Source: Soonwooa sp032078105 (GTDB taxonomy: Bacteria; Bacteroidota; Bacteroidia; Flavobacteriales; Weeksellaceae). Taken from it: DNA of 64,000 nt. The translations under genes were made by a program, and so were the position numbers. The DNA lies in assembly GCA_046269235.1 (NCBI GenBank), contig JBJZOS010000004.1, positions 62,001 through 126,000 on the forward strand, written 5' to 3'. The notes beneath the pieces were generated by a model that had not been told where the DNA came from, searched no databases, and saw only the letters and a program-made list of their open reading frames with translations. This document shows positions 44,226 to 52,752 of this stretch, one piece after another. How positions within the stretch are numbered: position 1 is the stretch's first letter; each line of letters opens with the position of its first letter.

Positions 44226-45686
44226 TTACAAAGAATAGTTAGGAGCTTCTTGCGTAATAATCACATCATGAGGATGAGATTCTTTTAAACCGCTTCCTGT
44301 AATCATCACCATTTTAGAATCATTTTGAAGTGTTTCAATATCTTTAGCACCGCAATAGCCCATACCAGCACGTAGACCACCAGTCAATTGGAAAATAACA
44401 TCTTCTAGTTTTCCTTTGTAAGGTACACGTCCTTCGATACCTTCTGGAACGAATTTTTTTGCCTCGCTCTGGAAGTAACGCTCTTTACCACCACGCTTCA
44501 TCGCAGAAAGACTTCCCATACCTTGGTAAGATTTGAAAGTTCTACCTTGGAAGATGATTTCTTCGCCAGGCGCTTCTTCGGTACCAGCCAAAAGAGATCC
44601 TAGCATGACAGCACTGGCGCCACTTGCAATCGCTTTTACAATATCGCCAGAAAGCTTGATGCCACCATCAGCGATAACCGCAACATTTTTCTTTTTAGCA
44701 TATTCGTACACATTATAGATTGCAGAAAGTTGAGGTACACCAACACCTGCCACAACACGTGTTGTACAGATTGATCCTGGACCAACACCGACTTTAAGAA
44801 CATTAGCACCAGCTTTTATCAAATCTTTTGCAGCTTCAGCGGTTACGATATTTCCGCCAACGATGTCCAGAGTAGGATAAGCTTTTCTAATTTCAGCAAT
44901 CTTGTCCAGAACACCTTTAGAATGTCCGTGCGCCGAATCTATGGCAACAATGTCAACGCCAGCAGCTACCAAAGCTTTTACGCGATCCATTGTATCTTCG
45001 CCAACGCCAACGCCAGCACCAACAATTAGTCTACCGTTTTCGTCTTTGTTAGCATTAGGATACTCCATTTGGTTGTCGATGTCTTTAATAGTAATCAATC
45101 CAACCAATTTATTTTTCTGATCAACAATCGGTAATTTTTCAACACGATTTTTAAGAAGTATCTCTTTCGCTTTTTCTAAATTAGTGTCTTTGTCAGATGT
45201 GATAAGATTTTCACTTGTCATGATCTCAGCGACTTTCATATCAAGGTTTTCCTGATATTTAACATCACGATTGGTAATAATCCCGATAAGGATATCGTCT
45301 GCGTCAACAACGGGAAGTCCAGAGATTTTGTATTTAGACATCAAGTCTTTGGCTTGTCCCAAAGTATGATCTTTTGACAACGTTACAGGGTCAGAAATCA
45401 TCCCGTTTTCTGAGCGTTTTACACGATTAACTTGTGCAGCTTGTTCTGCAATGCTCATGTTTTTATGAATAAATCCTAAACCGCCAACTCTTGCCAAAGC
45501 AATTGCTAAATCTGCTTCTGTAACGGTGTCCATCGCTGCAGAAACGATTGGCGCATTAAGCGTGATTTTGTCTGTAAGTCTTGATTTTAAAGATACCTGA
45601 TTCGGTAAAATTTCTGAGTAAGAAGGGATGAGAAGAACATCATCAAAAGTGATGGCTTGTTCAACAATTTTGTTATGAATAGACAT
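44226..45686 (-). CDS. guaB: inosine-5'-monophosphate dehydrogenase
   Basis: A 486-residue enzyme oxidising IMP to XMP, the committed step to GMP. The TIM barrel is split by two CBS domains (about 95-210, with VTLSKDHTLGQAKDLMSKY and ILLKNRVEKLPIVD). The catalytic Cys is in GPGSICTTRVVAGVG near residue 305, followed by the IMP-binding ADGGIKLSGDIVKA and the flap region KRYFQSEA-type segment. The start at 45686 lies 13 bp after a -7 box. It stands alone, convergent with the pseudogenes to its right-hand terminator. Confidence 0.97.
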   Translation of the reverse strand: MSIHNKIVEQAITFDDVLLIPSYSEILPNQVSLKSRLTDKITLNAPIVSAAMDTVTEADLAIALARVGGLGFIHKNMSIAEQAAQVNRVKRSENGMISDPVTLSKDHTLGQAKDLMSKYKISGLPVVDADDILIGIITNRDVKYQENLDMKVAEIMTSENLITSDKDTNLEKAKEILLKNRVEKLPIVDQKNKLVGLITIKDIDNQMEYPNANKDENGRLIVGAGVGVGEDTMDRVKALVAAGVDIVAIDSAHGHSKGVLDKIAEIRKAYPTLDIVGGNIVTAEAAKDLIKAGANVLKVGVGPGSICTTRVVAGVGVPQLSAIYNVYEYAKKKNVAVIADGGIKLSGDIVKAIASGASAVMLGSLLAGTEEAPGEEIIFQGRTFKSYQGMGSLSAMKRGGKERYFQSEAKKFVPEGIEGRVPYKGKLEDVIFQLTGGLRAGMGYCGAKDIETLQNDSKMVMITGSGLKESHPHDVIITQEAPNYSL

Positions 45687-45699
45687 TTTTACTTTCTTG

Positions 45700-45707
45700 C
45701 AAAATTA
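45700..45707 (-). promoter_or_regulatory. -7 box TAATTTTG for guaB
   Basis: It matches TAnnTTTG on the minus strand, 13 bp before the guaB ATG; no clear -33 partner. Confidence 0.5.
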
Positions 45708-45793
45708 AAGCTTTTTAATGAATTCTGAAAATCGGGAAATTGATATTAACTAAATTTAATTTTTGTCTTTTCTATCGCTTGAAAATCAATATG

Positions 45794-46192
45794 TTAATTT
45801 TTCTCTCGCAAATTCCAGCGGTTTTCGATGCCGAGATCGCTGTATCGGATTTTGTTGTGATACTTAACTGTATCTTCATAAATGTAGAGTTTTTTGCCAA
45901 TTTATTTATTGGTATTTCTGAGTTTTATAAGGTTTACAATATCTTTTTGGCGATATGTAAAGTTTTAATTGGCAAGATCTATTTTGTCTTTAGCTTGCTA
46001 ATTGACTTCACTTTTAAGTTTTTCACGCTCGGCGCGCAAACGCTTATTTTCTCGAAGGATAAACTTATTTTTTTCTCTGTTAAATTGGTATAACTTAACA
46101 ACTAGAAAAGCTAGCAAAATAGCACGTGCAAAAGCAAGGGCGTGTTTAATTTTCTTCTGGTAATCGAGTTCTAGATTTTTTATTTTTTTCAA
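45794..46192 (-). pseudogene. decayed small membrane/coiled-coil protein gene
   Basis: A 64-codon frame (starting MKKIKNLELDYQKK, with one hydrophobic helix AFARAILLAFLVVKLYQF and a charged coiled coil) ends at TAG 46000-45998. In the same frame the text stays coding-like (QAKDKIDLAN, then NFTYRQKDIVNLIKLRNTNK, then RYSDLGIENRWNLREKN) through two more stops (45967-45965 and 45904-45902) to TAA at 45794. All three internal stops fall where Gln would fit. It is either a three-times-broken gene of 132 residues or a genuine short protein with a chance tail. No family recognised. Confidence 0.45.
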
Positions 46193-46594
46193 AAGCTTTC
46201 TTTTGAAGACAGTTAATTTTCCATTTTGAAAACTTCAATATAATTGTAAATTTTTTAAAAGTTAAAGCTTTTTGAAGGTAAGCATTGTAATGATTGTGGT
46301 TTTAAGATTTTTTGTTGTGAAGGATTTCTTCCAATTAATGATCGGTTCTTTTTATTTGTACACGTCATTAGGTTGTGCAATCTTCGTATTAAGCGATTCA
46401 GAATTTATCTGTTGCGCTTTCATGTTTAAATAGAGAAAAAAAAATTAAAACGAATAGAAATTTATTCATTGAGCAAGTTTTCCGATTAGTTTAGTTTTTG
46501 AACACAAGGATAACTTCGGAATTATGAAATTATTCGCTAAAATGATAGGGTATTTTTAAAAAAAGTTTTAGCCAAATTTACTGACTTATGAGTT
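46193..46594. other. 402-bp intergenic region, nothing recognised
   Basis: AT-rich sequence without a credible frame, hairpin terminator or repeat of the types found elsewhere here. Confidence 0.6.
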
Positions 46595-48202
46595 CTAAAA
46601 TCGACTCACAATTCCCCAGTGGATTTTGGTTTCAGAAAATTTAAAAGGATTGCCAAATTGATTTCCGTTCGAGATTTGGAAACTCATCAATCCTACAGGC
46701 AAGAAGAAATTAAAGCCTAGTCCCAAACTGTAAAGACTTGGATTAGCATTCAGGCTTTTGTTTGACATCGTACCATATTGAGCGAAAACATCGAAGAACG
46801 CTTGATCGTTGACGAGATAACGATATTCGGCGCCACCAAAGGCATAGAAGTCGCTGACTAAACTTAACTCGTTAAAACCTCGCATCGAATTCCAACCACC
46901 GAATCTAAAAAGTTCGTTGATGGACAAATCATTTTTTGCCGATAACAAAGCCGATTCGACCCGAAGATTCAGATAATGATTTCCTTTTAGATGAAAATTA
47001 TGTTCGCCCGAAACAAAATATCGCAACTGGTTAACCGAGAGATTGGCTTTATCATAATCACTTTTAATAAAATCAAATTCTGCGCGAATATTTGTATTGT
47101 AAATAAACAACGGAATCTCGCTTCCAGATTGATATTGATACCAAACACCAACGCCTTTTTTTGTGAAATCTTGCGCCTGTGTGTACAACGAATCCAGAAC
47201 GGCAGACGATTCAAAAGTTCCTCGAAGTCCTATTTTTTGATTCTGTGATAAATGTAAATACATGGCAGGACGGAATTTCACCGTTGCAAAAGTGGAATCT
47301 TGTCGATAGATATTAACGCCAACATTAACCCCGACATTCGATTTAAAAACATACGGAATATCGGTTTGCAAATCAAAAGTTTGACCTTTGTCAGGATTAC
47401 GTTGCCAGTAAAGACCAATGCTTTCGAAACCGTTGAACATATTGCGAAGTGCAATATTAATAGTTCCGTTAAAAGTGAATTTCTCGTTTTTATCGTTTCC
47501 AAAACCTAACATTCCGTCAAAATTGTTGACACGTTTTTTTTGAAGAAAAAGATAAATTTGTGTAGAATCTTTCGTGAACAATGTTTGCGGCGGTTTTTCC
47601 AAACTTACAAACGTATGACCTTGCAGATCTTTGTTAATAGCGACGAGATTTTTGTCATCGTATACTTTCCCAAGGTAGGCTTTTTCTAGATTTTTAACAA
47701 AACGTTTTGGGACGCGCTCGTAACCGCGAACAACAAAAGAATTAATGCGCCGCTGTTGCGCAGGTACTACAGAAATTTTTATAGTTGGTTGGTTGTTTTT
47801 AATCTCAACAAATTTTGTCTTAACACGATTAAACGCAAAACCCTTGTCTCTATATTTTTGATTAATTTTTAGCTTTAAAGAATCCAAATTTTTGACATAA
47901 ACCTCCTTTGGATAATTGAAGTCTTTTTGCAAACTATCCGAAAATATAACTTGCGCTTGGTTAAAGTTGGGACCTTTATCGTAATAGATTTCGGTGTGTT
48001 GCTCTTTGTTTTCGACCTGGTGTAATTTCGCAAAAAAGTAAGACGTTTGTGCAAGACTGTCCAAAAATTTGACCGCCGCCGCCGAATCTTTGACGATGTT
48101 TTTCGTTTGCGTGTCTTTGTCAATTAGCCAAAAATCTCTTTGCTGTGCTTGCAAAAACACAGTCCAAAAAATCGCAATGATATAGAGTAGAGATTTTGGC
48201 AT
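46595..48202 (-). CDS. Omp85-superfamily (BamA/TamA-like) outer membrane protein
   Basis: A 535-residue outer membrane protein starting MPKSLLYIIAIFWTVFLQAQ (signal peptide). Residues about 55-210 look like one or two POTRA domains (VRGYERVPKRFVKNLEKAYLG, FVVRGYERV). The C-terminal barrel carries the Omp85 signature GGWNSMRGFNEL near residue 435 and ends with an aromatic strand (HWGIVSRF). It is shorter than BamA (five POTRA) and has no TamB-like partner here. It could translocate or insert a specific surface protein. The ATG at 48202 is preferred over a TTG nine bases upstream. Confidence 0.85.
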   Translation of the reverse strand: MPKSLLYIIAIFWTVFLQAQQRDFWLIDKDTQTKNIVKDSAAAVKFLDSLAQTSYFFAKLHQVENKEQHTEIYYDKGPNFNQAQVIFSDSLQKDFNYPKEVYVKNLDSLKLKINQKYRDKGFAFNRVKTKFVEIKNNQPTIKISVVPAQQRRINSFVVRGYERVPKRFVKNLEKAYLGKVYDDKNLVAINKDLQGHTFVSLEKPPQTLFTKDSTQIYLFLQKKRVNNFDGMLGFGNDKNEKFTFNGTINIALRNMFNGFESIGLYWQRNPDKGQTFDLQTDIPYVFKSNVGVNVGVNIYRQDSTFATVKFRPAMYLHLSQNQKIGLRGTFESSAVLDSLYTQAQDFTKKGVGVWYQYQSGSEIPLFIYNTNIRAEFDFIKSDYDKANLSVNQLRYFVSGEHNFHLKGNHYLNLRVESALLSAKNDLSINELFRFGGWNSMRGFNELSLVSDFYAFGGAEYRYLVNDQAFFDVFAQYGTMSNKSLNANPSLYSLGLGFNFFLPVGLMSFQISNGNQFGNPFKFSETKIHWGIVSRF

Positions 48203-48232
48203 TAACAACAACCAACATTAGTTTAACAGAAA

Positions 48233-49027
48233 TTACTTCAGATTATTGTATTTCTTCATTAGATGTTCGTATAAGTTTTGTGGCAAAATCCACTTCAACG
48301 GCACGCCAATTTTTTGTCCAAAAGCACCAAAATAATAATGCGCTTTCCAACTTGATTTTTGTAAAAGTTGATCGATGTAGGTGGCAACTTCCATTGCTTC
48401 ACTGCCTTTGTCCACATGCGCATTCATCAACGTGTAGACTTTTTTAAAAATTTCTTGATAAGGTGCCGAGACATTGGTTTTGATGCGGTTGTCGGCAATA
48501 TTGGTTTTGATGTCGCCAAGGTGAAGCGAGCAGACATTCACGTTCCACTGTTCAACTTCGTAGCGCATCGCTTCGGTAACCTTGTCGACCGCCGCTTTTG
48601 ACGCCGAATAAAATCCCCGGAAAGGCAAGCCCATCTCGCTACCAATACTCGAAATGTTAATGATTTGCCCTCTTTTTTGGGCACGCATGGTTGGCATTAC
48701 GGCACTTATCATTTGCACCGTTCCGACCAGATTCAGGTTAAAAAGTTTTAAAATCTCATCTTGGCCAGAATCTTCTACAGCGCCTACCATTCCCATTCCA
48801 GCATTGTTGATGAGAACATCGATTTTGCCTTCTTTTTCAAGAATTTTCCCAACTGCATTTTTAACGTCATCATTTTTAGTGACATCCGTTGGTAGGCATA
48901 TAAAATGTGGACTGTCGGTCGTTTTCCGGCTAAGACCGTAGACTTTATTTCCTTTTTTACCAAAATATTCTGCAAGCGCAAAACCAATTCCAGTCGAACT
49001 TCCCGTGATGATGTATACTTTTGACAT
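48233..49027 (-). CDS. short-chain dehydrogenase/reductase
   Basis: A 264-residue NAD(P)-dependent oxidoreductase of the classical SDR family. Cofactor motif TGSSTGIGFALAEYF is at about 9-23, NNAGMG near 80, and the catalytic YSASKAAVDKV (Tyr and Lys) near 145, with Ser in INISSIGSE. The start at 49027 (MSKVYIITGSS) fits the family; nine upstream residues are not needed. Substrate unknown. It is separated from aroA by a type A palindromic element, so the two genes may not be functionally linked. Confidence 0.92.
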   Translation of the reverse strand: MSKVYIITGSSTGIGFALAEYFGKKGNKVYGLSRKTTDSPHFICLPTDVTKNDDVKNAVGKILEKEGKIDVLINNAGMGMVGAVEDSGQDEILKLFNLNLVGTVQMISAVMPTMRAQKRGQIINISSIGSEMGLPFRGFYSASKAAVDKVTEAMRYEVEQWNVNVCSLHLGDIKTNIADNRIKTNVSAPYQEIFKKVYTLMNAHVDKGSEAMEVATYIDQLLQKSSWKAHYYFGAFGQKIGVPLKWILPQNLYEHLMKKYNNLK

Positions 49028-49078
49028 TTTATTAATTTTTAGGAGCAAGACCATTTTGTCGTTCTATGACAATGTGAA

Positions 49079-49177
49079 CCCGCTGTTCGCTATATCTTTT
49101 GTTGGTCGCTCGGTCGGCTCCGCTACGCTCCGCCGCCTCACTCCCACACAAAAGGATGCCACTTCCATCGGGGCTAG
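49079..49177 (-). repeat. intergenic palindromic element, type A, copy 2
   Basis: On the minus strand it reads CTAGCCCCGATGGAAGTGGC, CATCCTTTTGTGTGGG, a G+C-rich stem (GGCGGAGCGTAGCGGAGCC), ACAAAAGATATAGCG and AACAGCGGG. It matches the element at 40221-40315 over both arms while the central stem differs with compensating changes. Confidence 0.75.
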
Positions 49178-49203
49178 CGATAACTATTTTTATTTTTGTT
49201 TGA

Positions 49204-50424
49204 TTATAATTGTTCGGTCACTTTTTTAAAATCTGTCCAAAATTCAGGATAAGATTTTTCAACCACTTGATCGTCCAAGATCTCAAGATCGTAAAGCAAA
49301 GCTGCAGGTGCAAAAGCCATTGCCATACGATGATCATTATAAGTTTCGACTTGGATGTGTGCGTCGGCTTCACCAAAGTTGACAGATTCGATTCTATCGT
49401 TGGTGATGATGGTTGTTGCGCCCAATTTTTTTAATTCTTTTTGAAGCGCAACCAATCTATCTGTTTCTTTAACCTTTAGCGTTTGCAGACCAGTTATCGA
49501 AAACGGAATCTTGAGAAGCGTTGCCGTCACACACAAAGTTTGTGCAATGTCGGGACAATCATTCATGTCCAAGCTAATAAATTCTGTTAGTTTATGGTGT
49601 GGATTGGGCATCAATGTAATGCTGTTTTCTGCAAAATCGGATAATGTATCGATCCCGAAAAATTTCCAATACAACTCTTTTATAACGCTGTCGCCTTGTA
49701 GAGACAATGTTTTAAAACTTTTTAGATTAATAACTTTTCGACCAATCGCTGCTAAAGAGTAATAATACGATGCAGATGACCAGTCGCTTTCCACTTCGTA
49801 ATATTGCGTTCTCAGACTTCCCTTGTGTGCTTGGATTTTTATTTGTTGTCCATCAAGCTTAGCATCAATACCGAGATTATGCAGAATATGTAAGGTCATC
49901 TCCAAATAAGGGCGCGAGGTAATTTCGCCAACCAGATTGATGTTGAGGTTATTTTCTAGTCTAGCGCCGATCAACATTAAAGATGTAATAAACTGACTCG
50001 AAATATTAGCAGGAATTTCAACTTCGCTTTCAGAAAGTTTTTTACCCACAATTTTTAAGGGTGGGTAACCTTCATTTTCAAGATATTCAATATCAGCACC
50101 TAAAGATTTTAAAGCCGAAACCAAATCTTTAATCGGGCGTTGCTTCATTCTGTCAGACCCAGTTAAAGTCACTGATCTTCCTTCTTGTATTGCAAGATAA
50201 GATGTTAAAAACCGCATCGCTGTTCCCGCATGAGTGATGTCGATAACATCGTCCTTTTGGTTAAGGGCAGCCTGTAAAAGTTGCGTGTCTTGCGAATTTG
50301 ACAAATTGAGAATGTCGATGTGATTATACAGTGCGGCCAAAATCAAAAGACGGTTCGAAATACTTTTCGAACCGGTAATTTGTATCTGCTGTCCGTCTAT
50401 AAGTTGGGACTTTTTTAATAGCAT
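49204..50424 (-). CDS. aroA: 3-phosphoshikimate 1-carboxyvinyltransferase (EPSP synthase)
   Basis: A 406-residue enzyme of the shikimate pathway joining phosphoenolpyruvate to shikimate-3-phosphate. The start resembles the family (SKSISNRLLILAAL near residue 20), and the double beta-alpha-beta repeats with HAGTAMRFLTSYLA and RMKQRPIKDLVSALKSLGA are clear, as is KVKETDRLVALQKELKKLG near 325 and YNDHRMAMAFAPAAL near the C-terminus. It lies 7 bp downstream of the MazG-like gene. It makes a precursor of phenylalanine, whose breakdown would feed the paa operon. Confidence 0.95.
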   Translation of the reverse strand: MLLKKSQLIDGQQIQITGSKSISNRLLILAALYNHIDILNLSNSQDTQLLQAALNQKDDVIDITHAGTAMRFLTSYLAIQEGRSVTLTGSDRMKQRPIKDLVSALKSLGADIEYLENEGYPPLKIVGKKLSESEVEIPANISSQFITSLMLIGARLENNLNINLVGEITSRPYLEMTLHILHNLGIDAKLDGQQIKIQAHKGSLRTQYYEVESDWSSASYYYSLAAIGRKVINLKSFKTLSLQGDSVIKELYWKFFGIDTLSDFAENSITLMPNPHHKLTEFISLDMNDCPDIAQTLCVTATLLKIPFSITGLQTLKVKETDRLVALQKELKKLGATTIITNDRIESVNFGEADAHIQVETYNDHRMAMAFAPAALLYDLEILDDQVVEKSYPEFWTDFKKVTEQL

Positions 50425-50431
50425 AAAAGCT

Positions 50432-50758
50432 TTATTTTAGTTTTTCATTTTGCGCATGCCTTTCTGCATCGCGCTCGGTTTTTACTTTCATTTTTTCATC
50501 GAAAGCAGATTGCAAGTCCACGCCAGTTTGGTTAGCAAGGCATAAAGTTACAAAAAGAACATCGGCTAACTCTTCACCCAAATCTTTGGACTTGTCAGAT
50601 TCTTTTTCACTTTGTTCACCATAACGACGCGCAATAATTCTCGCCACTTCGCCAACTTCTTCGGTCAACATTGCCATATTGGTCAACTCGTTAAAATATC
50701 TAACGCCAACCGTTTTTATCCAAGCATCGACTTCTTGTTGAAGTTTTGTGATTTCCAT
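50432..50758 (-). CDS. MazG-like nucleotide pyrophosphohydrolase
   Basis: A 108-residue all-alpha NTP pyrophosphohydrolase. The metal-binding pattern is seen in MLTEEVGEVARIIARRYGEQ (ExxE) and LGEELADVLFVTLCLAN (EExxD), the standard MazG/dUTPase signature. The start at 50758 (MEITKLQQE) agrees with the family; upstream codons overlap the end of the preceding gene's frame. It probably cleans the nucleotide pool; its 7-bp link to aroA is positional only. Confidence 0.9.
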   Translation of the reverse strand: MEITKLQQEVDAWIKTVGVRYFNELTNMAMLTEEVGEVARIIARRYGEQSEKESDKSKDLGEELADVLFVTLCLANQTGVDLQSAFDEKMKVKTERDAERHAQNEKLK

Positions 50759-50777
50759 TTTTTTTAAAAAAAATCTA

Positions 50778-52172
50778 TTAAAATTCGTAAGCTCCAATTG
50801 TTGAAGGACTCTTTCTGTCTTTACCTGTAATATCTTTTTCGCCAGCCACAAGACGCGTGCCTTTTCCGATTGCGCCAGAACCTTCTTTAACTCTCAAATT
50901 CATTTTGTGAATATAATAGTTAGCGAATTTTGGTTCCACGTTTTTAATAGAATTTTGGATGTTGTTATTGTTTTCAAAAGCGAAACCTGCTTTGTCATCA
51001 TATTTTAACAAAGAGTTTTTAATATTATAATTGAAGACTTGTCCATTGTTTGGTACAAAAAGAACTGCATTTGACAAATTGTTATAAGCAATCGAATTAG
51101 TCATATTAAAAACAAGAGGTTCTTTATATTCGGTATCGCCATCTTTCCAAGAGTTGGTTGCGTAGATGCTTAATCCGGAAAGACTTCCATTTAAGTCCCA
51201 ATAATTTGCAAAAGTACTGTATGTCAAATGGTAAGAGCCGCCTTTAAAAATTGCTAGATCTGCTTCGCCACAATTGTTCATGACCAAATTGTTGGTTTTC
51301 AAAGTTGCACCAATTGCATAGATTCCAAAACTCTGGAAAGTGTGGATAATGCTATTGTTGATTGTTGCAGTATTATCTTTTAGTTGCAGACCAACCGTTC
51401 CGCCATAGACTTTGGCGTAGTTCATATTAAGTGTAGAGGCAGCTTCCATGCGTATTCCGTTCCAGTTTGCTGGTAGCGTGTCGTATCTCGTATCGTTTCT
51501 ATCACCACGGAAAGTTACTTCGTTTTGATAATCACCTTGTACATCAAGCCGCGCGTTTTTAGAAATGTTAAGTCCACTTTTCTTATGGAAATAGACTTTA
51601 GTTCCTTTTTCTATTGTCAGCCTTTTGCCTTCCGCAAGTGTTAAGTCGCCAAAAATAATTTTGGCTTTATCGTTTTTCCAAGTTGTATCGTCGGATAAGA
51701 CATTCGGATTTTTATCAGATTGAATAAAATACTCAGCATCTTGTACCACTGAGAAAAGCGTTACCTTTTGTTGTCCAGCTGAGGTTTCGAAGACCACTTT
51801 GTCTTCTGCAATCGCTTCGGGTGCGTTGGCAGTCGGCGCAATTTCTACAAAAACAAAAAGGCTGTCATTTTTTCTTAAAGGGATATTTTTAAAATCAGTT
51901 CCTGACTTTCCATCAACATTAATACGATAAAGAGAAGCATTACCTCCTTCTAGGGAAATTCTCGGGATTTGCACATCTTTATTGTCGTTATTATAGACTT
52001 TTACAGCATAAGTTTCGGAACGCATTTGGTTGTAAACGGTGTCACAAAACACTGTGTCTGTCGAAAATTTCAAGGATTGTACTGGCGTATCAAAAACGAT
52101 ATCGTCATTTTTACAAGAGAATAAAAATAAAGCACACCAAAAAGCTAATCCTAAAAGTACTCGTAGTTTCAT
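50778..52172 (-). CDS. parallel beta-helix lipoprotein
   Basis: A 464-residue envelope lipoprotein. The signal ends LFLFSCKNDDI (Cys near 20). Residues about 35-135 form a beta-sandwich domain (DTVFCDTVYNQMRSETYAV, VKVYNND). From about 170 to 440 short strands repeat in right-handed beta-helix style (LTIEKGTKVYFH, GLNISKNARLDVQGDYQ, ATINNSIIHTFQSFGIYAIG, YHLTYSTFANYW). The C-terminus ends PSTIGAYEF, a common ending for such proteins. No enzymatic motif is visible; surface structure or glycan binding is possible. An alternative start lies one codon upstream. Confidence 0.85.
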   Translation of the reverse strand: MKLRVLLGLAFWCALFLFSCKNDDIVFDTPVQSLKFSTDTVFCDTVYNQMRSETYAVKVYNNDNKDVQIPRISLEGGNASLYRINVDGKSGTDFKNIPLRKNDSLFVFVEIAPTANAPEAIAEDKVVFETSAGQQKVTLFSVVQDAEYFIQSDKNPNVLSDDTTWKNDKAKIIFGDLTLAEGKRLTIEKGTKVYFHKKSGLNISKNARLDVQGDYQNEVTFRGDRNDTRYDTLPANWNGIRMEAASTLNMNYAKVYGGTVGLQLKDNTATINNSIIHTFQSFGIYAIGATLKTNNLVMNNCGEADLAIFKGGSYHLTYSTFANYWDLNGSLSGLSIYATNSWKDGDTEYKEPLVFNMTNSIAYNNLSNAVLFVPNNGQVFNYNIKNSLLKYDDKAGFAFENNNNIQNSIKNVEPKFANYYIHKMNLRVKEGSGAIGKGTRLVAGEKDITGKDRKSPSTIGAYEF

Positions 52173-52192
52173 CAAATTTTTTTAAAGTGTTT

Positions 52193-52222
52193 CAAAACTA
52201 CAAAATTTTTTTTTTCAATCAA
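52193..52222 (-). promoter_or_regulatory. promoter TTG-N19-TAGTTTTG for the beta-helix lipoprotein
   Basis: The minus-strand -7 box is at 52193-52200 and a TTG at 52220-52222, spacing 19 bp. The box lies 20 bp before the start codon. Confidence 0.55.
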
Positions 52223-52263
52223 TCTAAATTGAACTTAATCCTAAATATTGATTAAAATCACTA

Positions 52264-52279
52264 ACTAACGTTTGTTAGT
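52264..52279. promoter_or_regulatory. 16-bp inverted repeat, likely TetR-family operator of the paa operon
   Basis: ACTAAC-GTTT-GTTAGT is a perfect 6-bp inverted repeat. It contains the -33 TTTG of the paa promoter, so a bound protein would block RNA polymerase. The inner 14 bases (CTAACGTTTGTTAG) differ at one position from the CNAACGnnCGTTNG pattern that I recall for the TetR-type PaaR of Thermus. The obvious ligand is the TetR protein encoded at 54836. Confidence 0.65.
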
Positions 52280-52301
52280 GTCGTTTATTTTTTTATATTT
52301 G
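52271..52301 (+). promoter_or_regulatory. promoter TTTG-N19-TATATTTG of the paa operon
   Basis: The -33 TTTG (52271-52274) and -7 TATATTTG (52294-52301) both match the Bacteroidota consensus with 19 bp spacing. The broken paaK begins 34 bp downstream. The -33 site lies inside the inverted repeat at 52264-52279. Confidence 0.8.
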
Positions 52302-52334
52302 TAAACGACCAATCACAAAATATTAATCTCGAAA

Positions 52335-52738
52335 ATGATTTTTAATCCCATTGCAGAAGCTCTCTAAGTCTCGAACTCTAGTGAAAATGGGACCAATTGT
52401 TGGTCATGCTGATGATATGATGATTATTAGCGGTGTTAATTTTTTTCATACTCAGATTGCTGATGTTTTGGAAGCTTATGATTTTGCTTCTGCTAATTAT
52501 CAAATCGAATTAACACGAAAATCGGCAATGGATATCGTGAAAGTCTCAGTGGGAATTGAAGACGCCTTTTTGAGAAGTTGTGATATTTCTAAAATCTCAT
52601 GCGAAAATAGAATATCAAGTGTACAAAATTAAAGATTGCATCGGATTGTCAATGGAAGTATGTCTTTGTAATAATGGTGATTTGCCAAGAAGCGAAGGAG
52701 GAAAGCTTAACCGAATTGTGGATAATCGAAATATCTAA
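52335..52738 (+). pseudogene. paaK: phenylacetate-CoA ligase, internally deleted and frameshifted
   Basis: The ATG at 52335 gives MIFNPIAEAL then TAA, matching the PaaK N-terminus. From 52375 another frame holds the C-terminal domain: RTLVKMGPIVGHADDMMIIS, GVNFFHTQIADVLE and NYQIELTRKSAMDIVKVSV, equivalent to PaaK's GR-DDMLIIRGVN block. Near 52590-52605 the frame shifts by one base and continues KIEYQVYKIKDCIGLSMEV and GDLPRSEGGKLNRIVDNRNI to TAA at 52738, the usual PaaK ending. About 300 central codons, with the AMP-binding and catalytic core, are missing. It cannot make an active ligase. It sits first in the operon, 14 bp before the E1 gene. Confidence 0.88.
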
Positions 52739-52752
52739 TTTAAAACGTAAAA

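Noticed and set aside
45740..46093. 117-codon Phe/Ile-rich frame on the plus strand
   Set aside because: It is antisense to the Lys/Glu-rich decayed gene at 45794-46192; the composition is that of a shadow.
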